Assembly: GCA_028284045.1 (NCBI GenBank)
Contig: JANQSN010000029.1
Location: forward strand, 62,001-126,000
Direction of reading: 5' to 3'
DNA: 64,000 nt
Source of the DNA: Alphaproteobacteria bacterium
GTDB taxonomy: Bacteria; Pseudomonadota; Alphaproteobacteria; DSM-16000; Inquilinaceae
The notes under the pieces are model-generated. The model did not search any database, was not told where the DNA came from, and saw only the letters and a program-made list of their open reading frames with translations. The first letter of the stretch is position 1; every line of letters begins with the position of its first letter. The position numbers and the translations under genes are program-made. Of the stretch, positions 35,088 through 44,332 are shown in pieces.

Positions 35088-37261
35088 TAATAGCGTTGGC
35101 GGCGGCGCAGGGCCGCCTGCAGGTTCGACGCCTCCACCGCATCGCGCAGCGTGCGCACGCCTGCCGCCTCCAACAACGGGAACAGCGAGATCAGCACATC
35201 CGCCGTCGCCACCGCATCGCCCAGCGCGGTGTGGCGATCACGCTCCGGGATGGTGATCGAGAACCGGGTCGACAGGTCGTCCAGCGTCAGCGGCTGATCG
35301 GCCCCCAGCACATGGGCCGCCAGCAACACCGTGTCCAACACCGGCCGCCCGGCCAGCTCCTGGCCCGCCGGGTGGCGGGTGACGAAGTTCATGTCGAAGG
35401 CGGCGTTGTGTGCCACCAGCACGGCCCGGTCGACGAACGCGGCGAACCGGCCCAGCGCTTCGCCCAGCGACGGCGCCGCCGCCACATCGGCATCGGCGAT
35501 GCCGTGGATGCGCGTCGCCGCGGCGGGAATGTGCCGGCCCGGATGGACCAGTGTGTCCAGCACGTCGCCGCGCAGCCGCCGGCCATTGACCAGCCGGACC
35601 CCGGCGATCGAGACGATCTGGTCGCCGGCGGAGGGGGCAAGCCCCGTCGTCTCCGTATCGAAGACGACGAAGGTCAGGCTGGTCAGCGGCTGGTCGTCGA
35701 TCTCCTCCGCACTCAGGCCGGCGGACAGATCGAAGTCGTAAAACTCCGGCCGCATGGCGATGCCGTCGGCCGGCTCGTCCCCCGCCGACGAAACCGCCAT
35801 CGGCAGGCGCAGCCGGCCGGCGCGCCCGTTCATCCGTTCCGGCCACACCGTGGTGCGGTGGCGGAACAGCACGTCCTTGCCGCTGACCGCGCTGCCGTCG
35901 GCGACCATGGCCAGCGGCTGGTCGAGCCAGCCGTCCAGCGTCGCCAGGTCCGGCGGCGGTCCGCCCAGCTCGACATCCACCGCCGCCACCGACCCCAGGG
36001 TCCCGTTGCCGGTGGCGATCGTGCCCGTCTTGGCGACCAGCCGCGGCGGCGCCGTGCCCGCCAGGCCGTCGGCCACCAGGCAGCCCAACAGGTGCCCGAT
36101 CAGGTCGACGACGGAGTCGGGATCGCAGTAGAGACCCACCGGATCGGCATCGACGATGCAGTCCAAGGCCAGGTCGCGGCGCACCTGGCGGGCGACCTGG
36201 CGCAACAGGACGGGTGCGGGCTTGGTGACCATCGGCCAGGCGCTGGCCAAGAGGTCGCTGGAGGCATGCTCCAGCCGCTCCAGATCGTCGGCCAGGCGCC
36301 GCCGCTCCGTGGCGAAGACCTGCTGCGCCTCCGCGGCCAGGGCGGGATCGTCCGGTCGGTCCGGCACCAGCGCCTCGCCGATCGCCAGCAGATTGCCCAC
36401 GCCCCGGCGCAGGCTGTCGGTCGCCCGGTGCAGCAGACGGTCGCGGCTGACCCCGGCGGCAAGCTCGGTGGTGACGTCCTCGAAGGCCACCGCATAGCCG
36501 ATCGGCCGCTCGCCCTCCACGCTCAGCGTCAGCGACACCCGGCCCTTCAGCACCGTCCGGCCGTCGGCGCAGGTGCCGACGAACAGGGTCGACGGTCCGC
36601 TCTCCGCCGCCTCGTCCGCCGGGTTGGCGGCACGCGCCTCCAGGCGTTCCAGCGCTTGGACCAGCGGCCGGCCGCTGACCAGCCGCAAGAGCGACCGCCC
36701 GAGACCGCAATCGCCGGTCACCTGGAGAATCTGCAGGGCCTTGGCGTTGTAGAGCAGGATCTCATGCTTGAGGGAGCAGATGACGATCCCCTGGTCGAGG
36801 TCCTGCAGGACCGATTCCAGCCGGCGAAGCTGATGGCGGTCCTCGGCGGACGCGCTGGCGATCGCCGCCTGGGTGTCCTCCCGCGCCGCGGCCAGGGCCT
36901 GGGTCGCCTCGGTGATCGCCGGGCCGAGGCCGGCCAGGTAGCGCGCGGCGTCGGGGTCGAGCGCCGCGCCATGATCGCAGAAGGCGTGGGTGTGTAGGAC
37001 CGATGCCGCCGTTCGGATGCCGCCGGCGACATGCTGGTCGAACTGCCGCCAGACCCACAGCGTGACACCCACGGCGGCGCAAGCGGTCACGCCCCCAGCC
37101 AACGCCAGCGTCGGCGCCACCGCCCCACCGGCTGCCAGCCGCTGGGCCGCCACCACCATCATCGCGATGGCGACCGCGGCCGTCACCCCGGCGATCAGCG
37201 CGAAGAACAACAAGAAGCGCAGCCGCAGCGGCCACGACGCAGGCCGACCCCAGCCCATCAC
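35087..37261 (-). CDS. Membrane PAS/pseudo-histidine-kinase fused to DnaQ-type exonuclease
   Basis: 724 residues. Two transmembrane helices at the N-terminus, a coiled coil, a PAS-like domain (ESVLQDLDQGIVICSLKHEILLYNAKALQIL), then a degenerate kinase region where the H-box His position reads TDSLRRGVGNLL, without His, and the ATP lid is not recognisable. The C-terminal ~190 residues are a DEDDh 3'-5' exonuclease: FVVFDTETTGLAPSAGD, VLVAHNAAFDMNF and RDRHTALGDAVATADVLI. Its start overlaps the receiver gene by 4 bp. Probably a signalling enzyme, not a polymerase subunit. Confidence 0.88.
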   Translation of the reverse strand: MMGWGRPASWPLRLRFLLFFALIAGVTAAVAIAMMVVAAQRLAAGGAVAPTLALAGGVTACAAVGVTLWVWRQFDQHVAGGIRTAASVLHTHAFCDHGAALDPDAARYLAGLGPAITEATQALAAAREDTQAAIASASAEDRHQLRRLESVLQDLDQGIVICSLKHEILLYNAKALQILQVTGDCGLGRSLLRLVSGRPLVQALERLEARAANPADEAAESGPSTLFVGTCADGRTVLKGRVSLTLSVEGERPIGYAVAFEDVTTELAAGVSRDRLLHRATDSLRRGVGNLLAIGEALVPDRPDDPALAAEAQQVFATERRRLADDLERLEHASSDLLASAWPMVTKPAPVLLRQVARQVRRDLALDCIVDADPVGLYCDPDSVVDLIGHLLGCLVADGLAGTAPPRLVAKTGTIATGNGTLGSVAAVDVELGGPPPDLATLDGWLDQPLAMVADGSAVSGKDVLFRHRTTVWPERMNGRAGRLRLPMAVSSAGDEPADGIAMRPEFYDFDLSAGLSAEEIDDQPLTSLTFVVFDTETTGLAPSAGDQIVSIAGVRLVNGRRLRGDVLDTLVHPGRHIPAAATRIHGIADADVAAAPSLGEALGRFAAFVDRAVLVAHNAAFDMNFVTRHPAGQELAGRPVLDTVLLAAHVLGADQPLTLDDLSTRFSITIPERDRHTALGDAVATADVLISLFPLLEAAGVRTLRDAVEASNLQAALRRRQRY

Positions 37262-37728
37262 GCCGCCCCCCCGGCCGCCGCCGTTGTGGCGGGCGCGGCC
37301 TCGTCCGGTACTCCCTGGGCCGGCGCCTTTTCCTGGGACGCGATCGCCGCTACCAGCTCCTCGGCCAGAAACGGCTTCACCAGATAAGCATCGGCGCCCA
37401 GCGCCCGGTACTTCGCCGCCTCCATCGGGTCGGCGCGGCTGCCCACCAGAATCAGCCGCGGCCGCGGCGGCTCCCGCACCGCCAGGACCGCCAGGACGCC
37501 GGCCAGGTCGGCCGGCGACCGGCCGCCGTCCAGCACCAGCGCGGTGGGCCGCTCATAGGGCACATAGACCAGCTCCGCCGCGGCGGCGATGGCATCGGGA
37601 TGGGTCGTCACCTCGTGGCCGGCGCGCTCCAACAGGCGCACGACCGCGTAGCTGTAGGCCGCCTCCTCGTCGACGAGCAGGACGCGGCAACCGACAGGTC
37701 GGCCCGGGTTAGCCGGCCGGGGGCTCAT
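37258..37728 (-). CDS. Single-domain response regulator
   Basis: 156 residues: receiver fold with RVLLVDEEAAYSYAVVRLLERAGHEV, phospho-acceptor Asp in PTALVLDGGRSPADLAG, LILVGSRADP and the conserved Lys in DAYLVKPFLAEELVAAI, then a short Ala/Pro tail. No output domain. ATG 37728 is chosen because the receiver starts just after. Coupled by overlaps to the membrane protein gene upstream and the pseudo-kinase/exonuclease downstream. Confidence 0.87.
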   Translation of the reverse strand: MSPRPANPGRPVGCRVLLVDEEAAYSYAVVRLLERAGHEVTTHPDAIAAAAELVYVPYERPTALVLDGGRSPADLAGVLAVLAVREPPRPRLILVGSRADPMEAAKYRALGADAYLVKPFLAEELVAAIASQEKAPAQGVPDEAAPATTAAAGGAA

Positions 37729-38239
37729 CGGCGGGATCGGGACAAGCGGCCTGCCACAACGCATGGTCGCGGGCGAGCGGAAACCAATCGAGCGCCTCGG
37801 GCTCACCGGCGGCCAGATCGTCCAGTTCGACATCGGCCCGCCGCTCGCCGCCGCAGTCGATAAGCTGGGCGACGGGCCGCGTCGGATACCACCGCTGCAG
37901 GAACAGAAGCTCCGTCAGCACATAGCCCGGCCAATCGGGATGGGTGCGCTGGCCGGCCATCGCCATAAACCGGTTGACCGGCGGTGCTATCAGCGTCCAG
38001 GGACGGATCATCGAGGTGCTCGTCTGGAACGACACCACCCGCATGCCGTCCGGCAGGGCCGCGGCCGTGCGCGCGAAGTAGGCGTAGTCCGACCAGATGA
38101 TGAAGCCCATCATCGCTCCCCCGGCCGCGACCGGTATCAGCCAGCGCGGCAGACGCCGCTTCAGCACCCGGCCGAAGATGAAGACCAGGCTGGCCGCCGT
38201 CACCCCCAACATTACCGTGCCGATCAGCGTGAAGATCAA
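37709..38239 (-). CDS. Conserved membrane-anchored hypothetical protein
   Basis: 176 residues with two N-terminal transmembrane helices (FTLIGTVMLGVTAASLVFIFG and LIPVAAGGAMMGFIIWSDYAYF). A soluble part follows with LPDGMRVVSFQTSTSMIRPWTLIAPPVNRFMAM and YVLTELLFLQRWYPTRPVAQLIDC. I do not know a function. It is the first gene of the three-gene minus-strand run with the receiver and pseudo-kinase/exonuclease, overlapping the receiver gene by 20 bp. Confidence 0.75.
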   Translation of the reverse strand: MIFTLIGTVMLGVTAASLVFIFGRVLKRRLPRWLIPVAAGGAMMGFIIWSDYAYFARTAAALPDGMRVVSFQTSTSMIRPWTLIAPPVNRFMAMAGQRTHPDWPGYVLTELLFLQRWYPTRPVAQLIDCGGERRADVELDDLAAGEPEALDWFPLARDHALWQAACPDPADEPPAG

Positions 38240-38292
38240 GACCGTCGTCTCCGGATGCGCGGATCCTGCGCTCTAGGGTCGGTCGACATTCA

Positions 38293-38334
38293 GAAGCCCC
38301 TCCCCCTTGATGGGGGAGGGATCGGGTGGGGGTG
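38293..38334. repeat. Intergenic repeat, copy A
   Basis: A G/C-rich element with an inner palindrome (CCTCCCCC / GGGGGAGG) and flanks GAAGCCC and GGTGGGGGTG. The sequence at 38414-38453 is an inverted near-copy. It lies between the membrane protein and DUF294 genes. Confidence 0.7.
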
Positions 38335-38413
38335 AGGCCGCCGCAACACACGTCTCCGTCTAGTGGCACCATCGACAGGGTGTCGTGTCACCCGCCTTCT
38401 CCACCGAGACGGA

Positions 38414-38453
38414 CACCCCCTCCCAACCCTCCCCCATCTAGGGGGAGGGCTTC
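38414..38453. repeat. Intergenic repeat, copy B (inverted)
   Basis: The reverse complement of this 40-bp stretch aligns with copy A at 38293-38334 with only a few differences, including GAAGCCC, the CCTCCCCC/GGGGGAGG palindrome and the GGGGGTG end. Together the pair could form a large stem-loop across the 80-bp spacer. Confidence 0.7.
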
Positions 38454-38511
38454 AACAGGGTGCGGCGATGACCGTCGATCGACCCCAGAGCGACCCGATC
38501 GGACCGCCGGC

Positions 38512-40371
38512 TCAGGCGACGCCGCGCACTTGGCCAAGCGCCGATTGCAGGGACTTGATGGCGCTGAACGCATCCTTCAGATGGTTGCGCTCCAAGGCGG
38601 AGAGATTGGCGGGCGCCAGGAAGTTGTTGGGCACTTCGCCCCGGCGGATCATGCGCGCCTGATGGTCCAGCCGGACCCGGCCGATCAGGTCGTAGGCGGC
38701 CAGCAGGTCTTCCGCCGCCCCGGCGCTCAGCGCCCCGGCCTCCCGCGCGGCGACCAGCCGGTCGCGGGTGTTGACCTCCTCCACCCCGGCATCCAGCGCG
38801 AACACCCGCGCCAGGTCGACGATCGGCACGACGCCGTTCATCTTCATGTCGACCGTGTTCTTGTGCTCGCCGGAGCGAATCAGTGCGAAGCCGCGGAACA
38901 GGTTCAGCGGCGGCACATGCTTCATGCTGTTGGCGATCAGATGCGCCCGGAACAGGCTGTTGCGCCGCGCCCGGTCCAGCGTTTCCGCCCGAATACCGTC
39001 GAATAGCGCCACCGTGCCGGAGATCGGTCTGAGATCGAACATCACCGAGGCCAGCATCTGAGCCTTCGGATCGGGGTGGTCGATCCAGTCGCGGAAATAG
39101 CCGCGCCAGACCGAGGGTCGCTCGCGCCATTTCGGGTTGGTCGCCATCATGTCGCCGGGACAATAGACGAACCCGCAGGCGTTCAGCCCATCGGACACGT
39201 GGCGCGCCAACGCCTCGAAATAGGCGCCGTGCTCGGCCGGGTCGTAGCTTTCGTCGAGGATCAGCACATTGTCTTGATCGGACAGCCCGGTCTGTTCCTG
39301 GCGGCCCTGCGACCCGCAGGCCAGCCACAGATAGGGCACCGGCGGCGCGCCGAGATCGTTTTGGGCGAGCGCCAACAGCCGCCGCGTCAGCACATCGGTC
39401 AGATTGGTGATCATCTGGCCGACGGTGCGCACGTCGAAGCCGCTGCCGACCATCTGCGCCAGCGCCTGCGGCATCTGGCCGATCGCCTTGCGCAGCCCGT
39501 CGAGATCGGATTGCCGCCCGATGTCCCGCACCATGCCGGCCGCCGACAGGGAGTTGCGACGGATCAGGTTGGTGCGCGTGACGATGCCGACGATGTGGCC
39601 GCCGTCCAGCACCGGCAGATGGCCGATGTCCCGCTCGCTCATCTCCAGGACGGCGTCCAGCACCGTGGAGTCCGGGCTGAGGCTGCGCGGCGAGGCCGTC
39701 ATCACCTCGGACACCGGGGTCGATGCGTCCAGCTCGTCGGCGACGACGCGGGCCGTCATGTCGGCGGTGGTCACCATGCCCGCCAGGCGGCCGTCCTCGT
39801 CGGCCACCAACAGGCAGGAGATCCGCCGCTTGCGCATCAGCCGGGCGGCGGCACCGACCGGCGCGTCGGGGCCGATGGCCACCGGGTCGGGCGTCATCAC
39901 GTCGCGCATCTGGGTGGTCAGCAGCGCCGCCGCCGGGTCGACGGCCGCCAGGGTGGCATGCTGCTGGGCGGCCCGGGTGCGATCATAGAAGGCGCTGAAG
40001 ACCGGGTGGTCGGCCAGCAGCGCCTCGAACCGCTCTTTGGGAATCCAGATGATGTTGGCGGTCTCGCGGACCACCGCGTCGTCGATCGCCAAACCGTCGC
40101 GCAACAGGCCGCGCACGCCGATGGTGTCGCCGGCGGCGTAGCGCAGCACCACTTCTTCCTGCGGCGAGATCAGGTCGACCTGCCCACTCTCCAGCACGCA
40201 CAGCCGCAAGATCGCGTGGTCCCGGACGAACAGGCGCGTGCCGACCGCCGCGCGCTCGGCCGTCGCCTCGCCGGCCAGCGCCTCGATCGCCTCCTCCGGC
40301 AGGCTGTCGAAGGGGTGATGCTGCTGGAAGAAGAACCGGAGATCGAGATCGGGTTCGGGGTCGGCCATCAA
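38512..40371 (-). CDS. cNMP/CBS-domain DUF294 nucleotidyltransferase
   Basis: 619 residues. Order: cyclic-nucleotide-binding-like domain (RAAVGTRLFVRDHAILRLCVLESGQVDLI), two CBS domains (MTPDPVAIGPDAPVGAAARLM; VMTASPRSLSPDSTVLDAVLEM, with DIGHLPVLDGGHIVGIVT), then the GlnD-like nucleotidyltransferase motif CGSQGRQEQTGLSDQDNVLIL with the metal Asp pair, and a helical C-terminal domain. Expected to bind nucleotides and transfer a nucleotide to a protein partner, but no substrate is established. It follows the symporter genes on the same strand, after a terminator. Confidence 0.9.
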   Translation of the reverse strand: MMADPEPDLDLRFFFQQHHPFDSLPEEAIEALAGEATAERAAVGTRLFVRDHAILRLCVLESGQVDLISPQEEVVLRYAAGDTIGVRGLLRDGLAIDDAVVRETANIIWIPKERFEALLADHPVFSAFYDRTRAAQQHATLAAVDPAAALLTTQMRDVMTPDPVAIGPDAPVGAAARLMRKRRISCLLVADEDGRLAGMVTTADMTARVVADELDASTPVSEVMTASPRSLSPDSTVLDAVLEMSERDIGHLPVLDGGHIVGIVTRTNLIRRNSLSAAGMVRDIGRQSDLDGLRKAIGQMPQALAQMVGSGFDVRTVGQMITNLTDVLTRRLLALAQNDLGAPPVPYLWLACGSQGRQEQTGLSDQDNVLILDESYDPAEHGAYFEALARHVSDGLNACGFVYCPGDMMATNPKWRERPSVWRGYFRDWIDHPDPKAQMLASVMFDLRPISGTVALFDGIRAETLDRARRNSLFRAHLIANSMKHVPPLNLFRGFALIRSGEHKNTVDMKMNGVVPIVDLARVFALDAGVEEVNTRDRLVAAREAGALSAGAAEDLLAAYDLIGRVRLDHQARMIRRGEVPNNFLAPANLSALERNHLKDAFSAIKSLQSALGQVRGVA

Positions 40372-40451
40372 GTGGTCTCGGCGGGCGGCGGGCGCGTGAC
40401 GCCGGGATACCCGATAAAGCGGCGATGCCCAAGCCGCGATGGTCGCCCCAC

Positions 40452-40489
40452 AAAAAAAGGGGCGGCGGTCCCTTTCGAAACCGCCGCCC
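40452..40489 (-). terminator. Rho-independent terminator after the symporter
   Basis: On the minus strand a 10-bp stem GGGCGGCGGT/ACCGCCGCCC with a 10-nt loop is followed by CTTTTTTT. It lies about 47 bp after the symporter stop and separates it from the DUF294 gene. Confidence 0.9.
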
Positions 40490-40535
40490 TGTCCAGGCTG
40501 GCGCGACCCGCAAAGCGGATCGCGCGTTGACCGGA

Positions 40536-42332
40536 TCAGTGATGAATGGCTGCGCTGGGATGCGCCGCCGGACCGGACCCCCGCGGCACGCGGATGCTCT
40601 CCACCAGCTCCTGGATCTCCTGGGGCGGCGCTGCCGTCACCCGCGAGACCGCGTAGGCCACGATGAAGTTGACCAGCGCTCCGACCGCCCCGATCGACAA
40701 CGGGGAGATGCCGAACAGCCAGTACTCCGGCGTATCCGGGAACTGGTTGGTCCCTGGCAGGAACAGCCAGCCCTTGTACAGCGAGATGTAGACGATGGTG
40801 AACGCCAGACCCGACAGCATGCCGGCGATCGCCCCGATGTCGTTGATGCGCTTGAAGAAGATACCCATCATCAACACCGGGAAGATCGACGCAGCGGCCA
40901 GACCGAAGGCCAGAGCCACCACCTGTGCCGCGAACCCGGGCGGGTTCAGGCCGAGATAGGTGGCCAACGCGATGGCCAAGGCCATCGAGATACGGGCCGC
41001 CCAGAGCTCGCCTTGCTCGGAGATGTTCGGGTTGATCGCCCCCTTGATCAGGTCGTGGCTGATCGCACCGGAAATCGCGAGCAGGAGACCCGCCGCCGTC
41101 GACAACGCGGCGGCGAGGCCGCCGGCCGCCACCAGGGCGATCACCCAGGCCGGCAGATTGGCGATCTCCGGATTGGCCAGCACGAGGATGTCACGGTCGA
41201 GCCGGACCAACTCGTTGCCCGCCCAGCCGAAGCCCTCGGCCGTCGCGGCCATCTCCTCATTGCCTTCGTTGTAGTACTGGATGAAGCCGTCGTTGTTCTT
41301 GTCTTCGAAGACCAGAAGCCCGGTCTGCTCCCAGGTCACCATCCAGTCCGGCTTGTCCTCGAAGGCCAAGGCACCGTCCTCGGCACCGATGCCGCCCGGC
41401 CACAGCGTGTCGACGACGTTGAGGCGGGCCATCGCCCCGACCGCCGGCGCGGTCAGGTACAGCAACGCGATGAACACCAGCGCCCAACCGGCCGACCACC
41501 GCGCATCGGCCACCCGCGGCACCGTGAAGAAGCGGATGATGACGTGCGGCAGACCGGCGGTGCCGATCATCAGCGACAGGGTGAACAGGACCATGTTGAA
41601 GGTGTTGGTGTGGTGCTCGGTGTAGCTGTTGAAGCCGAGATCCGCGAGGACCTGGTTCAACCGCTCCAACAGCGCCACCCCGGACCCGGCATGCTCGGAG
41701 AACAGGCCGAGCGGCGGGATCGCATTGCCGGTCAACTGCAGCGAAATGAAGATCGCCGGGATGGTGTAGGCGGTGATCAGCACGCAGTACTGCGCCACCT
41801 GGGTGTACGTGATGCCCTTCATGCCGCCGAGAACGGCGTAGAAGAAGACCACGCCCGCGCCGACATACAGCCCGACCTCGGACGGCACCTCCAGGAAGCG
41901 GGAGAATGTCACGCCGACGCCGCGCATCTGCCCGATAACGTATGTCACCGAGATGACGATCAGGCACAGCACGCCGACCAGCCGCGCCGCCTGCGAGTAG
42001 AAGCGGTCGCCGATGAACTCTGGCACCGTGTACTTGCCGAATTTGCGCAGGTACGGGGCCAACAGCATCGCCAGCAGCACGTAGCCGCCGGTCCAGCCCA
42101 TCAGGAAGCTTGAGTTGTCATAGCCGACGAAGGCGATCAGGCCGGCCATCGAGATGAACGACGCCGCGGACATCCAGTCCGCCGCCGTCGCCATGCCGTT
42201 GACCACGGGATTGACGCCGCGGTTCGCGGCGTAGAACTCGCCGGTCGTGCCGGCGCGCGCCCAGATCGCGATTCCGATGTACAGCGCAAAGGTTCCGCCG
42301 ACAACGATGTAGATGAGGATCTGTGTATCCAT
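40536..42332 (-). CDS. Sodium:solute symporter (SSS family, ActP-like)
   Basis: 598 residues with about 13 transmembrane segments. It begins MDTQILIYIVVGGTFALYIGIAIWARAG; other SSS marks are MATAADWMSAASFISMAGLIAF, GGYVLLAMLLAPYLRKFGKYTVPEFIGDR and ALSTAAGLLLAISGAISHDL. A ~70-residue loop in the middle (PGGIGAEDGALAFEDKPDW to VRLDRDILVLANPEIANL) is typical of the DUF4212-associated subgroup. Likely substrate is acetate or another short monocarboxylate. Preceded by its small subunit gene. Confidence 0.92.
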   Translation of the reverse strand: MDTQILIYIVVGGTFALYIGIAIWARAGTTGEFYAANRGVNPVVNGMATAADWMSAASFISMAGLIAFVGYDNSSFLMGWTGGYVLLAMLLAPYLRKFGKYTVPEFIGDRFYSQAARLVGVLCLIVISVTYVIGQMRGVGVTFSRFLEVPSEVGLYVGAGVVFFYAVLGGMKGITYTQVAQYCVLITAYTIPAIFISLQLTGNAIPPLGLFSEHAGSGVALLERLNQVLADLGFNSYTEHHTNTFNMVLFTLSLMIGTAGLPHVIIRFFTVPRVADARWSAGWALVFIALLYLTAPAVGAMARLNVVDTLWPGGIGAEDGALAFEDKPDWMVTWEQTGLLVFEDKNNDGFIQYYNEGNEEMAATAEGFGWAGNELVRLDRDILVLANPEIANLPAWVIALVAAGGLAAALSTAAGLLLAISGAISHDLIKGAINPNISEQGELWAARISMALAIALATYLGLNPPGFAAQVVALAFGLAAASIFPVLMMGIFFKRINDIGAIAGMLSGLAFTIVYISLYKGWLFLPGTNQFPDTPEYWLFGISPLSIGAVGALVNFIVAYAVSRVTAAPPQEIQELVESIRVPRGSGPAAHPSAAIHH

Positions 42333-42360
42333 GGTTCTGTTCCTGCCTCCCTTGCCGTGT

Positions 42361-42621
42361 TCACTCGTCGACGTCGTACTTACGGTCGATCATGTTCATC
42401 ACGGCGGCGTAAAAGAAAATCAGGACCAGGAACACCAGGATCGAGCCCTGTTGTGCGAACCAGAATCCCAGGTCGGTGCCGCCGACCGCAATGCCGCTCA
42501 GCATCGGGCGCAAGACGATCCCGAAACCGAACGACACAACTGCCCAGACGATGAGACAAAAGACGACAAGGCGGAGGTTTGCCCGCCAATAGGCGGCGCC
42601 CGTGCCACTTTCTTGAGTCAT
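42361..42621 (-). CDS. DUF4212 small symporter subunit
   Basis: 86 residues, two transmembrane helices, with the family signature YWRANLRLVVFCLIVWAVVSFGFGI, GGTDLGFWFAQQGSILVFLVLIFFYA and a C-terminal MNMIDRKYDVDE. AGGAGG lies at good spacing before the ATG. This family accompanies SSS symporters and is thought to be needed for their assembly or activity. Confidence 0.95.
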   Translation of the reverse strand: MTQESGTGAAYWRANLRLVVFCLIVWAVVSFGFGIVLRPMLSGIAVGGTDLGFWFAQQGSILVFLVLIFFYAAVMNMIDRKYDVDE

Positions 42622-43303
42622 TCGAATCCTCCTGATGCTGACGAGGTTGTTTCGTTCTTGTTGGATGGTTAACGACGGTGGCTCACATCGTTCGCATTAA
42701 CCCCCTGCCGGGTCGGCGGCGCCGCCGCGGCGGCAGATAGCTCGCCAGTCGCGTCGCGAGCCCTTGTGCCGAGCTTGTTCCGAGAACGCCGTGTGCCAGC
42801 CTGTCCGGCCAACGGCCCTGCCCTCCACCGGTCTACAGCAAATCACGCCGACGACTGATAATAAACATCTTTGTCGCAGGTCCTTGATTCACCGACTGGC
42901 CGACACGTTCACCGCTAGCCGATTGATATTCAAGAACTCTCCGAAATATGTTCTAAATCAAACTGTTAACAACCCCTGGCAGCAGCCGGTCCCGAGCGGC
43001 TGCGGCGAACCGCCCCGAGCCCCTTCGCTACCCCCCGACAGGGCCGATTTGCCGCTCCCGGCGGCGACCATGCCGCGACAGTAGCCCTTCGACGCGCAAC
43101 CCAAAGGCGCAAGCGATCGGTTCCGACCAACCGATGATTCGACCACACCCGGCGGCTCGGCACGCGCCGGGCGGCGCGGCGGCTGGCGCAGGACCGCCCC
43201 ATGACGCTAAGAAGGGATCGGCGGGGTTGCCCACCAGCGCCCCGATCTTGGCGGTGCCTTCACCGGCCGCGCCGGCTTGAGCCTTTGAGGAACAATCCCG
43301 ACC
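42622..43303. other. Divergent intergenic region before symporter and bchI operons
   Basis: About 680 bp without a convincing gene. The segment 42840-42980 is clearly AT-richer than the rest and contains the perfect palindrome TGTTAACA (42964-42971). It probably holds the promoters for the DUF4212-symporter unit. A TGT-N12-ACA (PpsR/CrtJ-type) site was looked for and not found. A 106-codon open frame here lacks homology and a ribosome-binding site. GAGGAACA precedes the bchI GTG. Confidence 0.5.
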
Positions 43304-44332
43304 GTGCCCTCCGTCTTTCCGTTCGCCGCCATCGTCGGTCAGGACGAAATGAAGCTGGCGATCCTGATCGCCGCCGTTGATCCGAAGATCGGCGGTGTCC
43401 TGGTGTTCGGCGACCGCGGCACCGGCAAGTCCACCGCGGTACGCGCGCTCGCCGCCCTTCTGCCGAAGATGCGCGCCGTGGTCGGCTGCCCCTATGGCTG
43501 CGACCCGGATAAGCCGGGCGGCCATTGCGAGGTCTGTCAGGTAGACGACGCTCCGAACGGCCGCCTGAAGAGCCGCCAGGTACCGGTGCCGGTGGTCGAC
43601 CTGCCGCTCGGCGCCACCGAAGACCGCGTCGTCGGCGCGCTGGACCTGGAACAGGCGCTGACCCGCGGCCGCAAGGCGTTCGAGCCGGGCCTGCTGGCCC
43701 GCGCCAACCGCGGCTTCCTCTATATCGACGAGGCCAATCTGCTTGAAGACCATCTCGTCGACCTGCTGCTGGACGTCGCTGCGTCGGGCGAGAACGTGGT
43801 GGAACGCGAGGGGCTGTCGGTGCGCCACCCGGCGCGCTTCGTGCTGGTCGGCAGCGGCAACCCCGAGGAGGGGGAGTTGCGCCCCCAGCTCCTCGACCGC
43901 TTCGGGCTGTCGGTGGAGGTCACCACGCCGACGGATCTCGCCACCCGCATCGAGGTGGTCCGCCGGCGCGACGCCTTCGAAGGCGATCCGGACGGCTTCG
44001 CCGAAGACTGGGCGAAGGAAGAGGCCAAGCTGCGCCGCCGGGTGGTCGCCGCGCGCAAGCGGCTTGACGGCGTATCGGTGCCCGACGCCGCCTTGGAACG
44101 GGCCGCCCGGCTGTGCCTCAGCCTCGGCACCGACGGGCTGCGCGGCGAACTCACCTTGGTGCGCGCGGCGCGCGCGCTCGCGGCGCTGGACAACCGCCCG
44201 GCGGTCAGCGACGACCAGTTGCGCCGCGTCGCCCCACCGGCGCTGCGCCACCGCCTCCGGCGCAACCCGCTGGACGATGCCGGCTCGACCACCCGGGTCG
44301 GCCGCGCGGTCGCGGAGCTGTTCGACGTATGA
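43304..44332 (+). CDS. bchI: Magnesium chelatase ATPase subunit I
   Basis: 342-residue AAA+ motor of the Mg-chelatase that inserts Mg into protoporphyrin IX, the first committed step to bacteriochlorophyll. Motifs: [23 protein letters not shown], Walker [10 protein letters not shown], the BchI insert with [60 protein letters not shown] and [27 protein letters not shown] start at 43304. The stop overlaps the bchD start by 4 bp. Confidence 0.97.
   Translation: MPSVFPFAAIVGQDEMKLAILIAAVDPKIGGVLVFGDRGTGKSTAVRALAALLPKMRAVVGCPYGCDPDKPGGHCEVCQVDDAPNGRLKSRQVPVPVVDLPLGATEDRVVGALDLEQALTRGRKAFEPGLLARANRGFLYIDEANLLEDHLVDLLLDVAASGENVVEREGLSVRHPARFVLVGSGNPEEGELRPQLLDRFGLSVEVTTPTDLATRIEVVRRRDAFEGDPDGFAEDWAKEEAKLRRRVVAARKRLDGVSVPDAALERAARLCLSLGTDGLRGELTLVRAARALAALDNRPAVSDDQLRRVAPPALRHRLRRNPLDDAGSTTRVGRAVAELFDV

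Noticed and set aside
42764-43084. 106-codon ORF in the symporter-bchI gap
   Set aside because: No ribosome-binding site, no homology pattern and it spans the AT-rich regulatory segment.
42622-43303. PpsR/CrtJ site upstream of bchI
   Set aside because: No TGT-N12-ACA match was found; the nearest candidates miss the second half-site.
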